Source: Pedobacter ghigonis
Lineage (GTDB): Bacteria; Bacteroidota; Bacteroidia; Sphingobacteriales; Sphingobacteriaceae
DNA length: 64,000 bases
Assembly: GCF_903166585.1 (NCBI RefSeq)
Contig: NZ_CAESCM010000015.1
Span: 100,333-164,332 of the forward strand
Reading direction: 5' to 3'
Shown: positions 26,427 through 34,863 of the stretch, piece after piece
Layout: each line of letters begins with the position of its first letter
How positions within the stretch are numbered: position 1 is the first letter of the stretch
Notes under the pieces: model-generated
The model's input: only the letters and a program-made list of their open reading frames with translations
Database searches by the model: none
Told to the model about the DNA's origin: nothing
Position numbers and translations under genes: made by a program

Positions 26427-26879
26427 TTAATCCACCTCACACTTATTAGGGATAATCAAAACCGGACAAGCTGATTTCCGTGCCACATGTTCGGCTACGC
26501 TTCCCATCAAAAAATGGTATAATCCGGTTCGGCCATAGGTTCCGATTACAATCAGGTCAGATCCCCATTCGTCTGACTGCTGGATAATGCCATGTGCTGC
26601 GGTATCTACAATGCTTAAATAGGTTGTTTTAATATCCCTGCCATATTTTGTTTCCATTTCTTTGAGCAAAACATGACTGTTCTCTTCGCTATTGTCGTAG
26701 GTTTCTAAAAATACTGGTGCCAATGTTAAATCGGGATTTACGTTGGCTGGGATAGGCTCGATAATATTAACCAATGCTACTTCTGCTCCAAATTTTTCTG
26801 CCATGTCGTAACCGGCTTTTGCCGCTTTTTCTGAGCAGGTGCTATTATCAACGGCAATTAATATTTTTTTAAAGTTCAT
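26427..26879 (-). CDS. Single-domain universal stress protein (UspA family)
   Basis: A 150-residue Usp domain. It begins ILIAVDNSTCSEKAAKAGY and has the ATP-site pattern GTYGRTGLYHFLMGSVAEHVARKSACPVLI (GxxG-x9-GS), so it likely binds ATP. It is the second Usp protein in the window; unlike the one at 13068 it has one domain and the full nucleotide motif. Divergent from the NlpC/P60 gene. Confidence 0.92.
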   Translation of the reverse strand: MNFKKILIAVDNSTCSEKAAKAGYDMAEKFGAEVALVNIIEPIPANVNPDLTLAPVFLETYDNSEENSHVLLKEMETKYGRDIKTTYLSIVDTAAHGIIQQSDEWGSDLIVIGTYGRTGLYHFLMGSVAEHVARKSACPVLIIPNKCEVD

Positions 26880-26990
26880 AGCGTTTATATTTAAAAGGTT
26901 ATCATCATAAAAATAACAAATTTGCAGGCAAAATGTTAGGCAATGGATGTATTTTATTAGTTTTACTCTACTAATTTACAGGTACATTAA

Positions 26991-27776
26991 ATGGAAAACC
27001 AATACGGTATTTGCAGGGTTGCTGTGGCACCTTTGCGGGCAGATGCATCAGATCGATCAGAAATTGTATCCCAACTTTTATTCGGCGACCACGTTGAAAT
27101 TATCCAAAAGGAAGAACGCTGGTGGCTGGTTCAAAACGGATACGATGGTTATGAAGGCTGGATGGATTTCAGGCAGCTGGCACCCATTAGCCAGGATCAG
27201 TTTGCCGAAATGCACGATTGCCATTTGCTGGCACCTTTAAGTTTTAACAACACCTTAACGGCCGAAGACGGGAGTTTATATCACTTGTGCCCGGGTAGTA
27301 ACCTCGCGTTTTTAAAAGATGGGATTTGTTACGCCGGAGCTGAAGCATATAAACTAGGCTTTGATGCGCACGATAGTCAGAAAACAGATTTTAAGGCTGA
27401 TGTTACAGCTACAGCCAAATTTTTCCAGAATATCCCTTATCTGTGGGGTGGGCGGAATTTATTTGGATTAGACTGCTCAGGTTTTACACAATTAGTATTT
27501 AAACTGCTGGGCATCAAATTAAACCGTGATGCTTCGCAACAAGCCGAACAGGGCGAACTTGTGGGGTTCCTGGCCGAATGCAAACCCGGCGATGTTGCTT
27601 TTTTCGATAACGATGAAGGTAAAATTACGCATGTGGGTATTATGTTAAGTGCTAACGAAATTATCCATGCTTCTGCCAAAGTGAAAATTGACCCGATTGA
27701 TGATCAGGGGATTTTTAATAAAGAGCTTGGCAAATATTCGCATAAACTTAGAATTATAAAACGGTTTGTGGAATAG
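26991..27776 (+). CDS. C40 (NlpC/P60) peptidase with SH3 domain
   Basis: A 261-residue peptidoglycan peptidase. Residues about 5-65 form an SH3b domain (VAVAPLRADASDRSEIVSQLLFG) and residues about 140-261 form the papain-like domain with catalytic Cys in LDCSGFTQ, His in THVGIML and the third residue in IIHAS. It should cut D-Glu-diaminopimelate type links in cell wall or cytosolic muropeptides. There is no visible signal peptide, which points to cytosolic muropeptide recycling, as in YkfC/DppVI-like enzymes. Confidence 0.9.
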   Translation: MENQYGICRVAVAPLRADASDRSEIVSQLLFGDHVEIIQKEERWWLVQNGYDGYEGWMDFRQLAPISQDQFAEMHDCHLLAPLSFNNTLTAEDGSLYHLCPGSNLAFLKDGICYAGAEAYKLGFDAHDSQKTDFKADVTATAKFFQNIPYLWGGRNLFGLDCSGFTQLVFKLLGIKLNRDASQQAEQGELVGFLAECKPGDVAFFDNDEGKITHVGIMLSANEIIHASAKVKIDPIDDQGIFNKELGKYSHKLRIIKRFVE

Positions 27777-27814
27777 TGGCTTGAAATGTATCTTATTAAA
27801 AAGATCATTTTTTT

Positions 27815-28576
27815 ATGCCAGCTAAGTTTAAAATTCAAATCTCTAATCCTTGTCATGAGGAATGGGACGAGATGCAACTTGATACAAAAGGTAAATTTTG
27901 CGGTTCCTGCCAAAGGGCTGTAATAGATTTTACTCAGTTTTCTGACCGCGCCTTACAAGATTGGTTTAACCAAAATCAAGGTGAAAGCTGTGGCAGGTTT
28001 AAACAGGAGCAGCTTGATCGGTATATTGGCACCAAGAACAGATCATTTTTTGCGATTTTTAAACCTGGATTAATTGCAGCTTCGGTTTTTACATTTTTAA
28101 GTGCGCCTAAATTCACCTATTCAAAAAATATTAATTTATTAACGCCGGTACTTAATGCTCAACATCGGCAAATTTCTGATGAAAAGGATGGAGCATATAC
28201 TTTTATAAAAGGAAGCGTATATGATCAGAATGGGATTGGCCTGAACAATATAAATGTCGAATTAAAAGATCAAAACATTTATACTAAAACGGCAGCCGAC
28301 GGGTCGTTCTACATCAAGATTAAGAAACCCAGGAACAGGACTATTTCTGGGTTAATCTTTACATCAAATTCTTTTGAAACTAAAATGTGTTTATTCCTTT
28401 TAGGTGAGGAAAAAGAAATTTTGGTAGTATTACAAGCTGTAAATAAAATGGATTTTTCAAGACAAGTGGCAGTCGATGAGTTAAGTGCTAAACTTGTTGG
28501 AAGGCTTGGCGGTATTTCAATAAAAACAACGTTAACCAGAAGAATTGCAAGCAAGGTTTTAAAAATTTTTAGATAA
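27815..28576 (+). CDS. Cys-motif protein with carboxypeptidase regulatory-like domain
   Basis: A 253-residue paralogue of the next gene and of the gene at 16640. The N-terminal module reads ISNPCHEEWDEMQ, GKFCGSCQRAVIDFTQFSD and SCGRFKQEQLDR. A hydrophobic segment (IAASVFTFLSAPKFTYS) follows at about residues 88-104, then a beta-rich domain with GSVYDQNGIGLNNINVEL. The likely design is a cytoplasmic Cys domain, one membrane span and an external beta domain. Function unknown. Confidence 0.75.
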   Translation: MPAKFKIQISNPCHEEWDEMQLDTKGKFCGSCQRAVIDFTQFSDRALQDWFNQNQGESCGRFKQEQLDRYIGTKNRSFFAIFKPGLIAASVFTFLSAPKFTYSKNINLLTPVLNAQHRQISDEKDGAYTFIKGSVYDQNGIGLNNINVELKDQNIYTKTAADGSFYIKIKKPRNRTISGLIFTSNSFETKMCLFLLGEEKEILVVLQAVNKMDFSRQVAVDELSAKLVGRLGGISIKTTLTRRIASKVLKIFR

Positions 28577-28593
28577 TTTGATAAATTGAATTT

Positions 28594-29349
28594 ATGAGTT
28601 CAGGTTTTAAAATCCATATTCCTAATCCTTGTTTCGAAAAATGGGGGGAGATGCAAGCCAACGCAAAGGGTAAATTTTGCGGTTCCTGCCAAAAGGCAGT
28701 AATAGATTTTACTCATTTTTCTGATCGCGACTTACAAAATTGGTTTAACAAAAATCAAAGCGAAAGCTGTGGCAGGTTTAAACAAGATCAATTGGACCGT
28801 TTGATTCAGGGAAAATCAAATTATACGCTTACTAAATTTAAGCCAGGCCTGGTTGCTGCTTCTTTATTGGCTTTTTTAAGTTTTCCGAAGTTGAGCAAAG
28901 GAGAAATTGTAAAACCATCGATAATTCAAACTGAAAAAACGCCCACCAATTTTGAGGAGAAGATTCAGGATAAAGAATTTTCTGATTCACTACGGGTTAT
29001 AAAAGGAAAAATTACAGATAAAGATAAATTGGCATTGCCAGCAGTAAGCATCCGTATTTTAGGAGAAAAATATGGCTGTTCGACCAATGCAAACGGCGAG
29101 TTTTCGCTTACTTATCTTGTTCAAAAGGAAATTGATTTAAAAGAACTGGAGATAAGATACATAGGTTGTGAAAATAAAAATGTTAAATTCAAATCAACTG
29201 ATGCTTATCTTAATATTACATTAAACGAAGATCCAACTGCGTTTATGGGTGATGTTGTTGTTGTGAGGACACCATTTTGGAGAAAAATCTACAATAAAAC
29301 GCGAAATCAATTAAGGGATATTAATCCATTTTATAAGAAGCTGAATTAA
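28594..29349 (+). CDS. Cys-motif protein, tandem paralogue
   Basis: A 251-residue tandem duplicate 17 bp after the preceding gene. The first ~75 residues are nearly the same at protein and DNA level (NPCFEKWGEMQ, GKFCGSCQKAVIDFTHFSD, SCGRFKQDQLDR), while the C-terminal part has diverged to a standard carboxypeptidase-regulatory-like domain (IKGKITDKDKLALPAVSIRI, CSTNANGEFSL). The sharp difference in conservation suggests the Cys module is under strong constraint or gene conversion. Confidence 0.75.
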   Translation: MSSGFKIHIPNPCFEKWGEMQANAKGKFCGSCQKAVIDFTHFSDRDLQNWFNKNQSESCGRFKQDQLDRLIQGKSNYTLTKFKPGLVAASLLAFLSFPKLSKGEIVKPSIIQTEKTPTNFEEKIQDKEFSDSLRVIKGKITDKDKLALPAVSIRILGEKYGCSTNANGEFSLTYLVQKEIDLKELEIRYIGCENKNVKFKSTDAYLNITLNEDPTAFMGDVVVVRTPFWRKIYNKTRNQLRDINPFYKKLN

Positions 29350-29366
29350 TTTTATAAAAACGCTAT

Positions 29367-29443
29367 CGTCATGCTGATCTGATAGCTATCGGATTTGTTT
29401 CAGCATCTTCAATTAGAGGCCCTGAAATGAATTCAGGGCGACG
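29367..29443. repeat. Family C palindromic element
   Basis: Begins CGTCATGCTGA, contains TTTCAGCATCTT and CCTGAAATGAATTCAGGGCGACG at its end. It is the CGTCATGCTGA-type hairpin repeat, partly degenerate, placed between two convergent genes. A scrap of the same family lies at 44167-44205. Confidence 0.65.
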
Positions 29444-29464
29444 ACTACTCTGAATAATTGTAAA

Positions 29465-30379
29465 TTATTCCATCTCCCAAATCATCACCTGTTTATCATC
29501 CCCTGTCGAAATAAGGTATTTGCCATCATTGCTCCAAACAATTTTATTAATGGAATGGGTATGGCCGATTCCTGCTTTTTCGAGACTTAAAATTTTATAC
29601 AGTTTGAAGTTTTCGGCATCCCATAACTTAATGCTCTTATCCTGACTGCTGGTTGCAAAATAGGGCAGCGTAGGATGGAAAGCAATGTCGTAAACAGTAA
29701 ACATATGGGCCGGAACGGTTTGCAGCAGCTCATAATTTGGCAGACTCCATATTTTAAGCTGTGCATCGCGGCTTCCTGAAATTAAATACCTGCTTTCCGG
29801 ATGATAGGCCAAAGCAGTTACCGGAAGTTTATGTCCTTCGAGGTTTTGTTTCAGGCTGTAATCGCTCAGGTTATAGACTTTAATCAGATGGTCTTTACAG
29901 CCAAAGGCAATCTCCGTTTCATCCGGAGAGAGGGCAATGGTTCGTACGGTGTCATAAGCCGCCTGGAAGCGGTAGATCTCTTTAAAATCGGTTAAGGACC
30001 AAACCGCAACTGTTCCATCTTCGCCTGTGGTAATGAGCTCATTTTTGGACTGAACAGTTTTAATGTTGAAAATCGGTTTCAAATGCGCGTTCACACGCAC
30101 AACCACTTCCTGTTTGTTTAAATCGTAAACACTAAATGCGCCACTTCTTTCGCCCACAAATAACTGATTGTTATAATAGTGCAGGTAATAAACAGAGCTT
30201 TGCACGGGCATTTTAACCTTAACAAAAGCCATCTGGGCTAAAGACCATTCTACAATGCCTTTATCGTTACCGGCACTAAAAAATATATCATCATGATCGG
30301 AATGTGCAAGTGCATATACCGGATTTTGGTGGCCTGGAAGGGTTTGTATGTGTTTTAACATTTTTTGAAATTTAAGCAT
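29465..30379 (-). CDS. WD40-repeat protein
   Basis: A 304-residue beta-propeller with about seven WD repeats (for example GHQNPVYALAHSDHDDIFFSAGNDKGIVEWSL in shortened form, KLPVTALAYHPESRYLISGSRDAQLKIW, HMFTVYDIAFHPTLPYFATSSQDKSIKLW read in pieces). It has no signal peptide, so it is a cytosolic scaffold of unknown partners. An alternative start is the Met at 30361. It follows the his operon on the same strand but is separated by 65 bp of repeat-like DNA. Confidence 0.9.
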   Translation of the reverse strand: MLKFQKMLKHIQTLPGHQNPVYALAHSDHDDIFFSAGNDKGIVEWSLAQMAFVKVKMPVQSSVYYLHYYNNQLFVGERSGAFSVYDLNKQEVVVRVNAHLKPIFNIKTVQSKNELITTGEDGTVAVWSLTDFKEIYRFQAAYDTVRTIALSPDETEIAFGCKDHLIKVYNLSDYSLKQNLEGHKLPVTALAYHPESRYLISGSRDAQLKIWSLPNYELLQTVPAHMFTVYDIAFHPTLPYFATSSQDKSIKLWDAENFKLYKILSLEKAGIGHTHSINKIVWSNDGKYLISTGDDKQVMIWEME

Positions 30380-30443
30380 AAAGCTGAAAGACCAAAGCGA
30401 AAGATAAACTAAGGCTTTCTCCTTTCAGCTTTTACCTTTACGC

Positions 30444-31046
30444 TTACTTATGTCTTTTCTCTAAATTCTTAGCAATATCCTGAATTGATAAGCCTTTTTC
30501 TTTTAGCAAGAACATCAGATGGAAAAGCAGGTCTGATGCTTCGCCAATAAGTTCTTCTTCACTTTCAGCAAGTGCTGCAATTACGGTTTCAACACCTTCT
30601 TCGCCAACTTTCTGCGCAATTTTATTCAAACCCTTACTGCGCATTTTGTTGATGTACGAACCTTCTACAGGATTTTCGTACCTGTCGTTGATGATATTTT
30701 CCAGCTCAAAAATAAAATTCTGGTTGAAATCTGTTTTAAAACAACTGCGGCTACCGGTATGGCAGGTAGGGCCTACTGCATTTGCCTTAATCAAGATGGT
30801 ATCATTATCGCAATCAACAAAAAGTTCTTTTACGTACAAAAAGTTATTGCTGGTTTCTCCTTTCGTCCAGAGGCGGTTTTTTGAGCGTGAAAAGAAGGTT
30901 ACTTTGCCTTCGGCCTGGGTTTTCTCCAAAGCCTCTGCGTTCATATAGCCCAGCATTAAAACCTCTAAGGTTTTGTAATTCTGAATAATTACAGGCAATA
31001 AACCTGCAGTTTTATCCCAATCAAGGGAATTGGTATCGATTGTCAT
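30444..31046 (-). CDS. hisIE: Bifunctional PR-AMP cyclohydrolase / PR-ATP pyrophosphatase
   Basis: A 200-residue fusion. The N-terminal HisI part has WTKGETSNN, DCDNDTILIKA and the zinc-binding CHTGSRSCF; the C-terminal HisE part (about residues 110-200) has KVGEEGVETVIAAL and EASDLLFHLMFLL. It performs steps 2 and 3 of histidine synthesis. It is the last gene of the operon. Confidence 0.96.
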   Translation of the reverse strand: MTIDTNSLDWDKTAGLLPVIIQNYKTLEVLMLGYMNAEALEKTQAEGKVTFFSRSKNRLWTKGETSNNFLYVKELFVDCDNDTILIKANAVGPTCHTGSRSCFKTDFNQNFIFELENIINDRYENPVEGSYINKMRSKGLNKIAQKVGEEGVETVIAALAESEEELIGEASDLLFHLMFLLKEKGLSIQDIAKNLEKRHK

Positions 31047-31106
31047 TTTATTTCTTTATTTCGGAAGAACAGACTCATGACTATGGACTGCTGACTCCGG
31101 ACTAAT

Positions 31107-31862
31107 TTATATTCTTACCGGAATCTGATTTCTTCTTAATTCCTGTTTTAAATCGGGGATCAAAATTTCTCCGTAGTGAAATACCGAGGCGGCCAATGCG
31201 GCATCTACGTTTGCTTTTTGGAAAACTTTGGTAAAATGATCCATGTTACCGGCACCGCCCGAAGCGATAATCGGAATGTTAATTATTTGATTTACCTTAC
31301 TTAGCAATCCGCAATCAAAACCCGCTTTAGTCCCGTCGTGGTCCATTGAGGTTAACAGGATTTCGCCAGCACCTAAATCTTCTGCTTGTTTAATCCAGTT
31401 TTCTGTTTCCAGTTCGGTAATTAACCTGCCACCATTTAAATGTACCATGTTTTTACCGTCAACATGTTTGGTATCGACCGCTAAAACCACGAATTGTACC
31501 CCGAAAGTTTTAGCCAGTTCTTCAATCAGTTTAGGATTGCGAACAGCTGCCGAATTGATGCTGATTTTATCGGCACCAGCGTTTAACAAGGCTTCAGCAT
31601 CGGCAATTTCCGTAATTCCTCCACCAATGGTAAAAGGAATGTTTAATTGTCTGGCAACCGATTTAACCATTTCGATCATCGTTTTGCGACGCTCGTGTGT
31701 AGCGGTAATATCGAGGAAAACCAGTTCGTCGGCCCCTTGTTGTGCGTATTGGGCAGCCAGTTCAACCGGATCTCCCGCATCGCGTAAATCAACAAAGTTT
31801 ACACCCTTTACCGTGCGGCCATCTTTAACGTCAAGACAGGGTATTATTCTTTTACTTAGCAT
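31107..31862 (-). CDS. hisF: Imidazole glycerol phosphate synthase cyclase subunit HisF
   Basis: A 251-residue TIM barrel with IIPCLDVKDGRTVKGVNF (catalytic Asp11) and the second catalytic Asp in VVLAVDTK. It closes the imidazole ring using ammonia from HisH. A family A palindrome separates it from the upstream 67-aa gene. Confidence 0.97.
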   Translation of the reverse strand: MLSKRIIPCLDVKDGRTVKGVNFVDLRDAGDPVELAAQYAQQGADELVFLDITATHERRKTMIEMVKSVARQLNIPFTIGGGITEIADAEALLNAGADKISINSAAVRNPKLIEELAKTFGVQFVVLAVDTKHVDGKNMVHLNGGRLITELETENWIKQAEDLGAGEILLTSMDHDGTKAGFDCGLLSKVNQIINIPIIASGGAGNMDHFTKVFQKANVDAALAASVFHYGEILIPDLKQELRRNQIPVRI

Positions 31863-31875
31863 TTGTTTTGGTTTT

Positions 31876-31938
31876 CGTCATTGCGAGGCAGGATAACATA
31901 GCGATTGTTGTAGGATTGCTTCGTGCCTCGCAATGACG
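31876..31938. repeat. Family A palindromic element inside his operon
   Basis: Perfect 15-bp arms CGTCATTGCGAGGCA (31876-31890) and TGCCTCGCAATGACG (31924-31938), with inner GATTGCTTCG. It lies in the transcribed region between hisF and the 67-aa gene, where it would form an mRNA hairpin. Confidence 0.9.
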
Positions 31939-31950
31939 GATATTATTAAA

Positions 31951-32154
31951 TTAAATTTTTACGTATCCAACGATTAAAAGTGCAAGTCCAATAAGAAAAA
32001 ACGGGCCGCAAAGAATAAAAGAATATTGACCTGTGATGCTCATTATATTATTGAAATCGCCACGATAGGTAAACATATGGATTCCCCAAATTGCCATGAT
32101 AATACTCACTGCAACTAAAGCTATTCCTGAATAAAATATTGTTTTACCTTTCAT
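31951..32154 (-). CDS. Small two-helix membrane protein in his operon
   Basis: A 67-residue protein with two membrane helices (about residues 7-27 and 43-64). No motif identifies it. It lies between hisA and hisF in the same direction, 46 bp after hisA, and is not a histidine enzyme. It may be a recent insertion, since a palindromic repeat adjoins it. Confidence 0.65.
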   Translation of the reverse strand: MKGKTIFYSGIALVAVSIIMAIWGIHMFTYRGDFNNIMSITGQYSFILCGPFFLIGLALLIVGYVKI

Positions 32155-32200
32155 TGCTGGAGATCCTTAGTTTATGAGGATGACATAAATATTTATGCAA

Positions 32201-32950
32201 TTAAATCGAGCTCAAAGCCTTCAAATTCCACTCTTTAATCTCTTCGATGGTGATGCGGTTTTCGTAAATCGCTTTTCCAACCACTACGCTCCTGATTGGG
32301 TATTTAGCCAATTCGTAAATATCATCCATTGAACTTACACCACCAGAAGCAATCAATTTAATCATTGGCGAGTGTTCCAGTAGTTTTTCATATAAATCGA
32401 TGGCTGCGCCACCTAATTTTCCATCTTTGCTGATATCGGTACACAGGAAACGGAAGAAACCCAGCGAAAGGCATTTATCCACATAATCCATCAGTTTAAT
32501 CGGCGAGCTTTCCATCCAGCCCGAGTATTTGATCACTTCATCCAGCACATCGATTGCAATAACAATACGGTTGGCGTAATCGTCTTTTTTGGCGAAAGCC
32601 TCGCTTAACGAAGGAAGGAAATCAGGATTGGTAATGGCCTGAGTACCGACAATTACCCGGTGAATACCAGCATCAAGCAAGTTGGTAACCTGTTCAATGG
32701 TACGGATACCGCCGCCATACTGCACCCTCATTTCTGTTTTCTTAATGATCTCGAAAAGTGACTTCTGGTTGCTGAAATCGCCTTTTGCACCATTCAAATC
32801 GATAATGTGGATGAAATCTGTACCGTTAGAACGGTATTTTTCGATCATCTCGGCAATGGAAACATCGTATTCCGTTTTTTGGTTGTAATCACCTTCACGC
32901 AAACGAACAACCTTTCCGTCTAAAATATCAATAGCAGGTATTATATACAT
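32201..32950 (-). CDS. hisA: Phosphoribosylformimino-AICAR ribotide isomerase HisA
   Basis: A 249-residue TIM barrel with IIPAIDILDGKVVRLREGDY (catalytic Asp8) and CTDISKDGKLGG (second Asp). It performs the Amadori rearrangement of step 4. It starts one base after the hisH stop, so translation is probably coupled. Confidence 0.96.
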   Translation of the reverse strand: MYIIPAIDILDGKVVRLREGDYNQKTEYDVSIAEMIEKYRSNGTDFIHIIDLNGAKGDFSNQKSLFEIIKKTEMRVQYGGGIRTIEQVTNLLDAGIHRVIVGTQAITNPDFLPSLSEAFAKKDDYANRIVIAIDVLDEVIKYSGWMESSPIKLMDYVDKCLSLGFFRFLCTDISKDGKLGGAAIDLYEKLLEHSPMIKLIASGGVSSMDDIYELAKYPIRSVVVGKAIYENRITIEEIKEWNLKALSSI

Positions 32951-32951
32951 T

Positions 32952-33545
32952 TTATAAGCTTAAGTTTGAAAAATTCTTTAATATTAATTCACCGGCTTTT
33001 CCAGATTTCTCCGGGTGGAACTGAACACCGTAAAAATTATCTTTTTGTACTGCTGCCGAAAACTTTAAACCATAATCAGCAGATGCAATGTCAAAAGTAG
33101 GGTTATATTCAATAAAGTACGAATGCACAAAGTAAAATTGTGTATTATCTTCAACACCTTCAAATAGCGAATTGTTTTGGGGGCTCACCGCATTCCATCC
33201 CATGTGTGGGATTTTGATATTCAGTGCTTTATCAAATTTTTTGGTTTTTACAGGTACAATGTCTAAGAGTGCAGCATCGCCTTCTTCCGAATGTTCGGTA
33301 ATGAGCTGCATGCCTACGCAAATGCCCAGCACCGGTTTGCTGAGCTTTTTAATCGCTTCAACCAGGCCCGTACCTTTCAGTTTTTCCATAGCAGCACCTG
33401 CATGGCCTACACCCGGGATGATGATGTGGCTATATTTTTCCAGGTCAGCTTCTGTATCAACCATGCCATATTGCAGGTTTAGGCGATCTAAAGCTGCGGT
33501 AAGAGAGAAGATGTTACCTGCTCCGTAATTTACTATTCCAATCAT
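32952..33545 (-). CDS. hisH: Imidazole glycerol phosphate synthase glutaminase HisH
   Basis: A 197-residue class I glutamine amidotransferase with the triad Cys in LGICVGMQL and His/Glu in VQFHPEKSG. It supplies ammonia to HisF. It lies 184 bp after hisB, with repeat-like DNA in the gap. Confidence 0.96.
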   Translation of the reverse strand: MIGIVNYGAGNIFSLTAALDRLNLQYGMVDTEADLEKYSHIIIPGVGHAGAAMEKLKGTGLVEAIKKLSKPVLGICVGMQLITEHSEEGDAALLDIVPVKTKKFDKALNIKIPHMGWNAVSPQNNSLFEGVEDNTQFYFVHSYFIEYNPTFDIASADYGLKFSAAVQKDNFYGVQFHPEKSGKAGELILKNFSNLSL

Positions 33546-33613
33546 AATTTAATAATTCAGACTCTTTTTTAAAGGTTTGAAAATGAATGCCAGTTTTTTA
33601 TAGGTTCTGCAGT

Positions 33614-33666
33614 CCCGCTATCGCTTATAGTCCTCGCTACGCTACGGGCTATTCCGCTCTATCGGG
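33614..33666. repeat. Imperfect dyad between hisB and hisH
   Basis: CCCGCTATCGCTTATAGTCC and GGGCTATTCCG / CTATCGGG form an imperfect hairpin (ATAGTCC with GGGCTAT, outer CCCG with CGGG). Word-like repeat DNA of this style is intergenic elsewhere in the window. Confidence 0.4.
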
Positions 33667-33729
33667 TTTATTTAACAACGAATGAGTTTCAAAACCCTCC
33701 GCCTTAAACCTTTCTGCTTTCTACTTTGC

Positions 33730-34863
33730 TTACAGCAGCCCTTTTGTGCTTGGCAATACCATTTTCTCGGCATCGCGTTTTACCGCCATTTTAATGGCTT
33801 TGGCAAATGCTTTAAAAATCGCTTCAATTTTGTGGTGCTCGTTGTCACCTTCGGCTTTGATATTCAGGTTACATTTTGCGGCATCGCTAAACGACTTAAA
33901 GAAATGATAAAACATTTCAGTTGGCATATCACCCACTTTTTCGCGTTTAAACTCGGCATCCCAAACAATCCAGTTTCTGCCACCAAAATCGATAGCCACC
34001 TGTGCCAGGCAATCATCCATCGGTAAGCAAAAACCATAACGTTCAATTCCTAATTTATTGCCTAATCCTTTGGCAAAAGCTTCACCTAAAGCAATTCCGG
34101 TATCTTCGATGGTGTGGTGCTCGTCAATATGCAAATCGCCTTTGGTAATTACCTCCAAATCCACGCTTCCGTGTCTGGCAATCTGATCAAGCATGTGGTC
34201 GAAAAAGTTCAATCCGGTTTCAATTTTTGCTTTTCCGGTACCGTCTAAATCAAGGTTAATGGTGATGTCGGTTTCGTTGGTTTTGCGGATCTGGCTAATT
34301 TTTCTGCTTCCTGCTTTCAAGAGATTATAGATATCTTCCCATTTTTTCGTTTCTAAAATGATAATATCTAAAAGCGTTTCATGTTTGTCCAACGCTTCGG
34401 TAGAACCAAGTGCATCATTCTGGCGGAGGAAAATTGCTTTAGCACCTAAATTTTTCGCCAGCACCACATCATTTAAGCGGTCGCCAATTACATAAGAGTT
34501 TTTTAAATCGTAATCGCCATTCAAATATTTAGTAAGCAAGGCGGTGCCAGGTTTGCGGGTAGGGGCATTATCTTTTGCAAAAGTACGGTCAATCACAATC
34601 TCACTGAAATTAACACCTTCTCCTGCGAAAGTATCTAACATGAAATTATGGATCGGCCAGAAATTTTCTTCCGGATTTGAGGGAGTGCCCAGTCCATCCT
34701 GATTGGTTACCATTACCAGTTCGTAATCCATTTCGCTGGCAATTTTCGACAGATAATATAACGAGCGCGGATAAAATTTTAGCTTGGCAAAACTGTCTAC
34801 CTGTTCATCATCCGGTTCAATGTTCAGTGTGCCGTCGCGATCGATAAATAATACTTTCTTCAT
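33730..34863 (-). CDS. hisB: Bifunctional histidinol-phosphatase / imidazoleglycerol-phosphate dehydratase
   Basis: A 377-residue fusion. Residues 1-165 are the HAD phosphatase (LFIDRDGTL, VTNQDGLGTPS, KPGTALL, VIGDRLNDV), and residues about 185-377 are the dehydratase with metal-binding HHTIEDTGIALG and FFDHMLDQIARH. It catalyses steps 6 and 8. Its ATG shares a base with the hisC stop (TAATG), so the two are translationally coupled. Confidence 0.97.
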   Translation of the reverse strand: MKKVLFIDRDGTLNIEPDDEQVDSFAKLKFYPRSLYYLSKIASEMDYELVMVTNQDGLGTPSNPEENFWPIHNFMLDTFAGEGVNFSEIVIDRTFAKDNAPTRKPGTALLTKYLNGDYDLKNSYVIGDRLNDVVLAKNLGAKAIFLRQNDALGSTEALDKHETLLDIIILETKKWEDIYNLLKAGSRKISQIRKTNETDITINLDLDGTGKAKIETGLNFFDHMLDQIARHGSVDLEVITKGDLHIDEHHTIEDTGIALGEAFAKGLGNKLGIERYGFCLPMDDCLAQVAIDFGGRNWIVWDAEFKREKVGDMPTEMFYHFFKSFSDAAKCNLNIKAEGDNEHHKIEAIFKAFAKAIKMAVKRDAEKMVLPSTKGLL

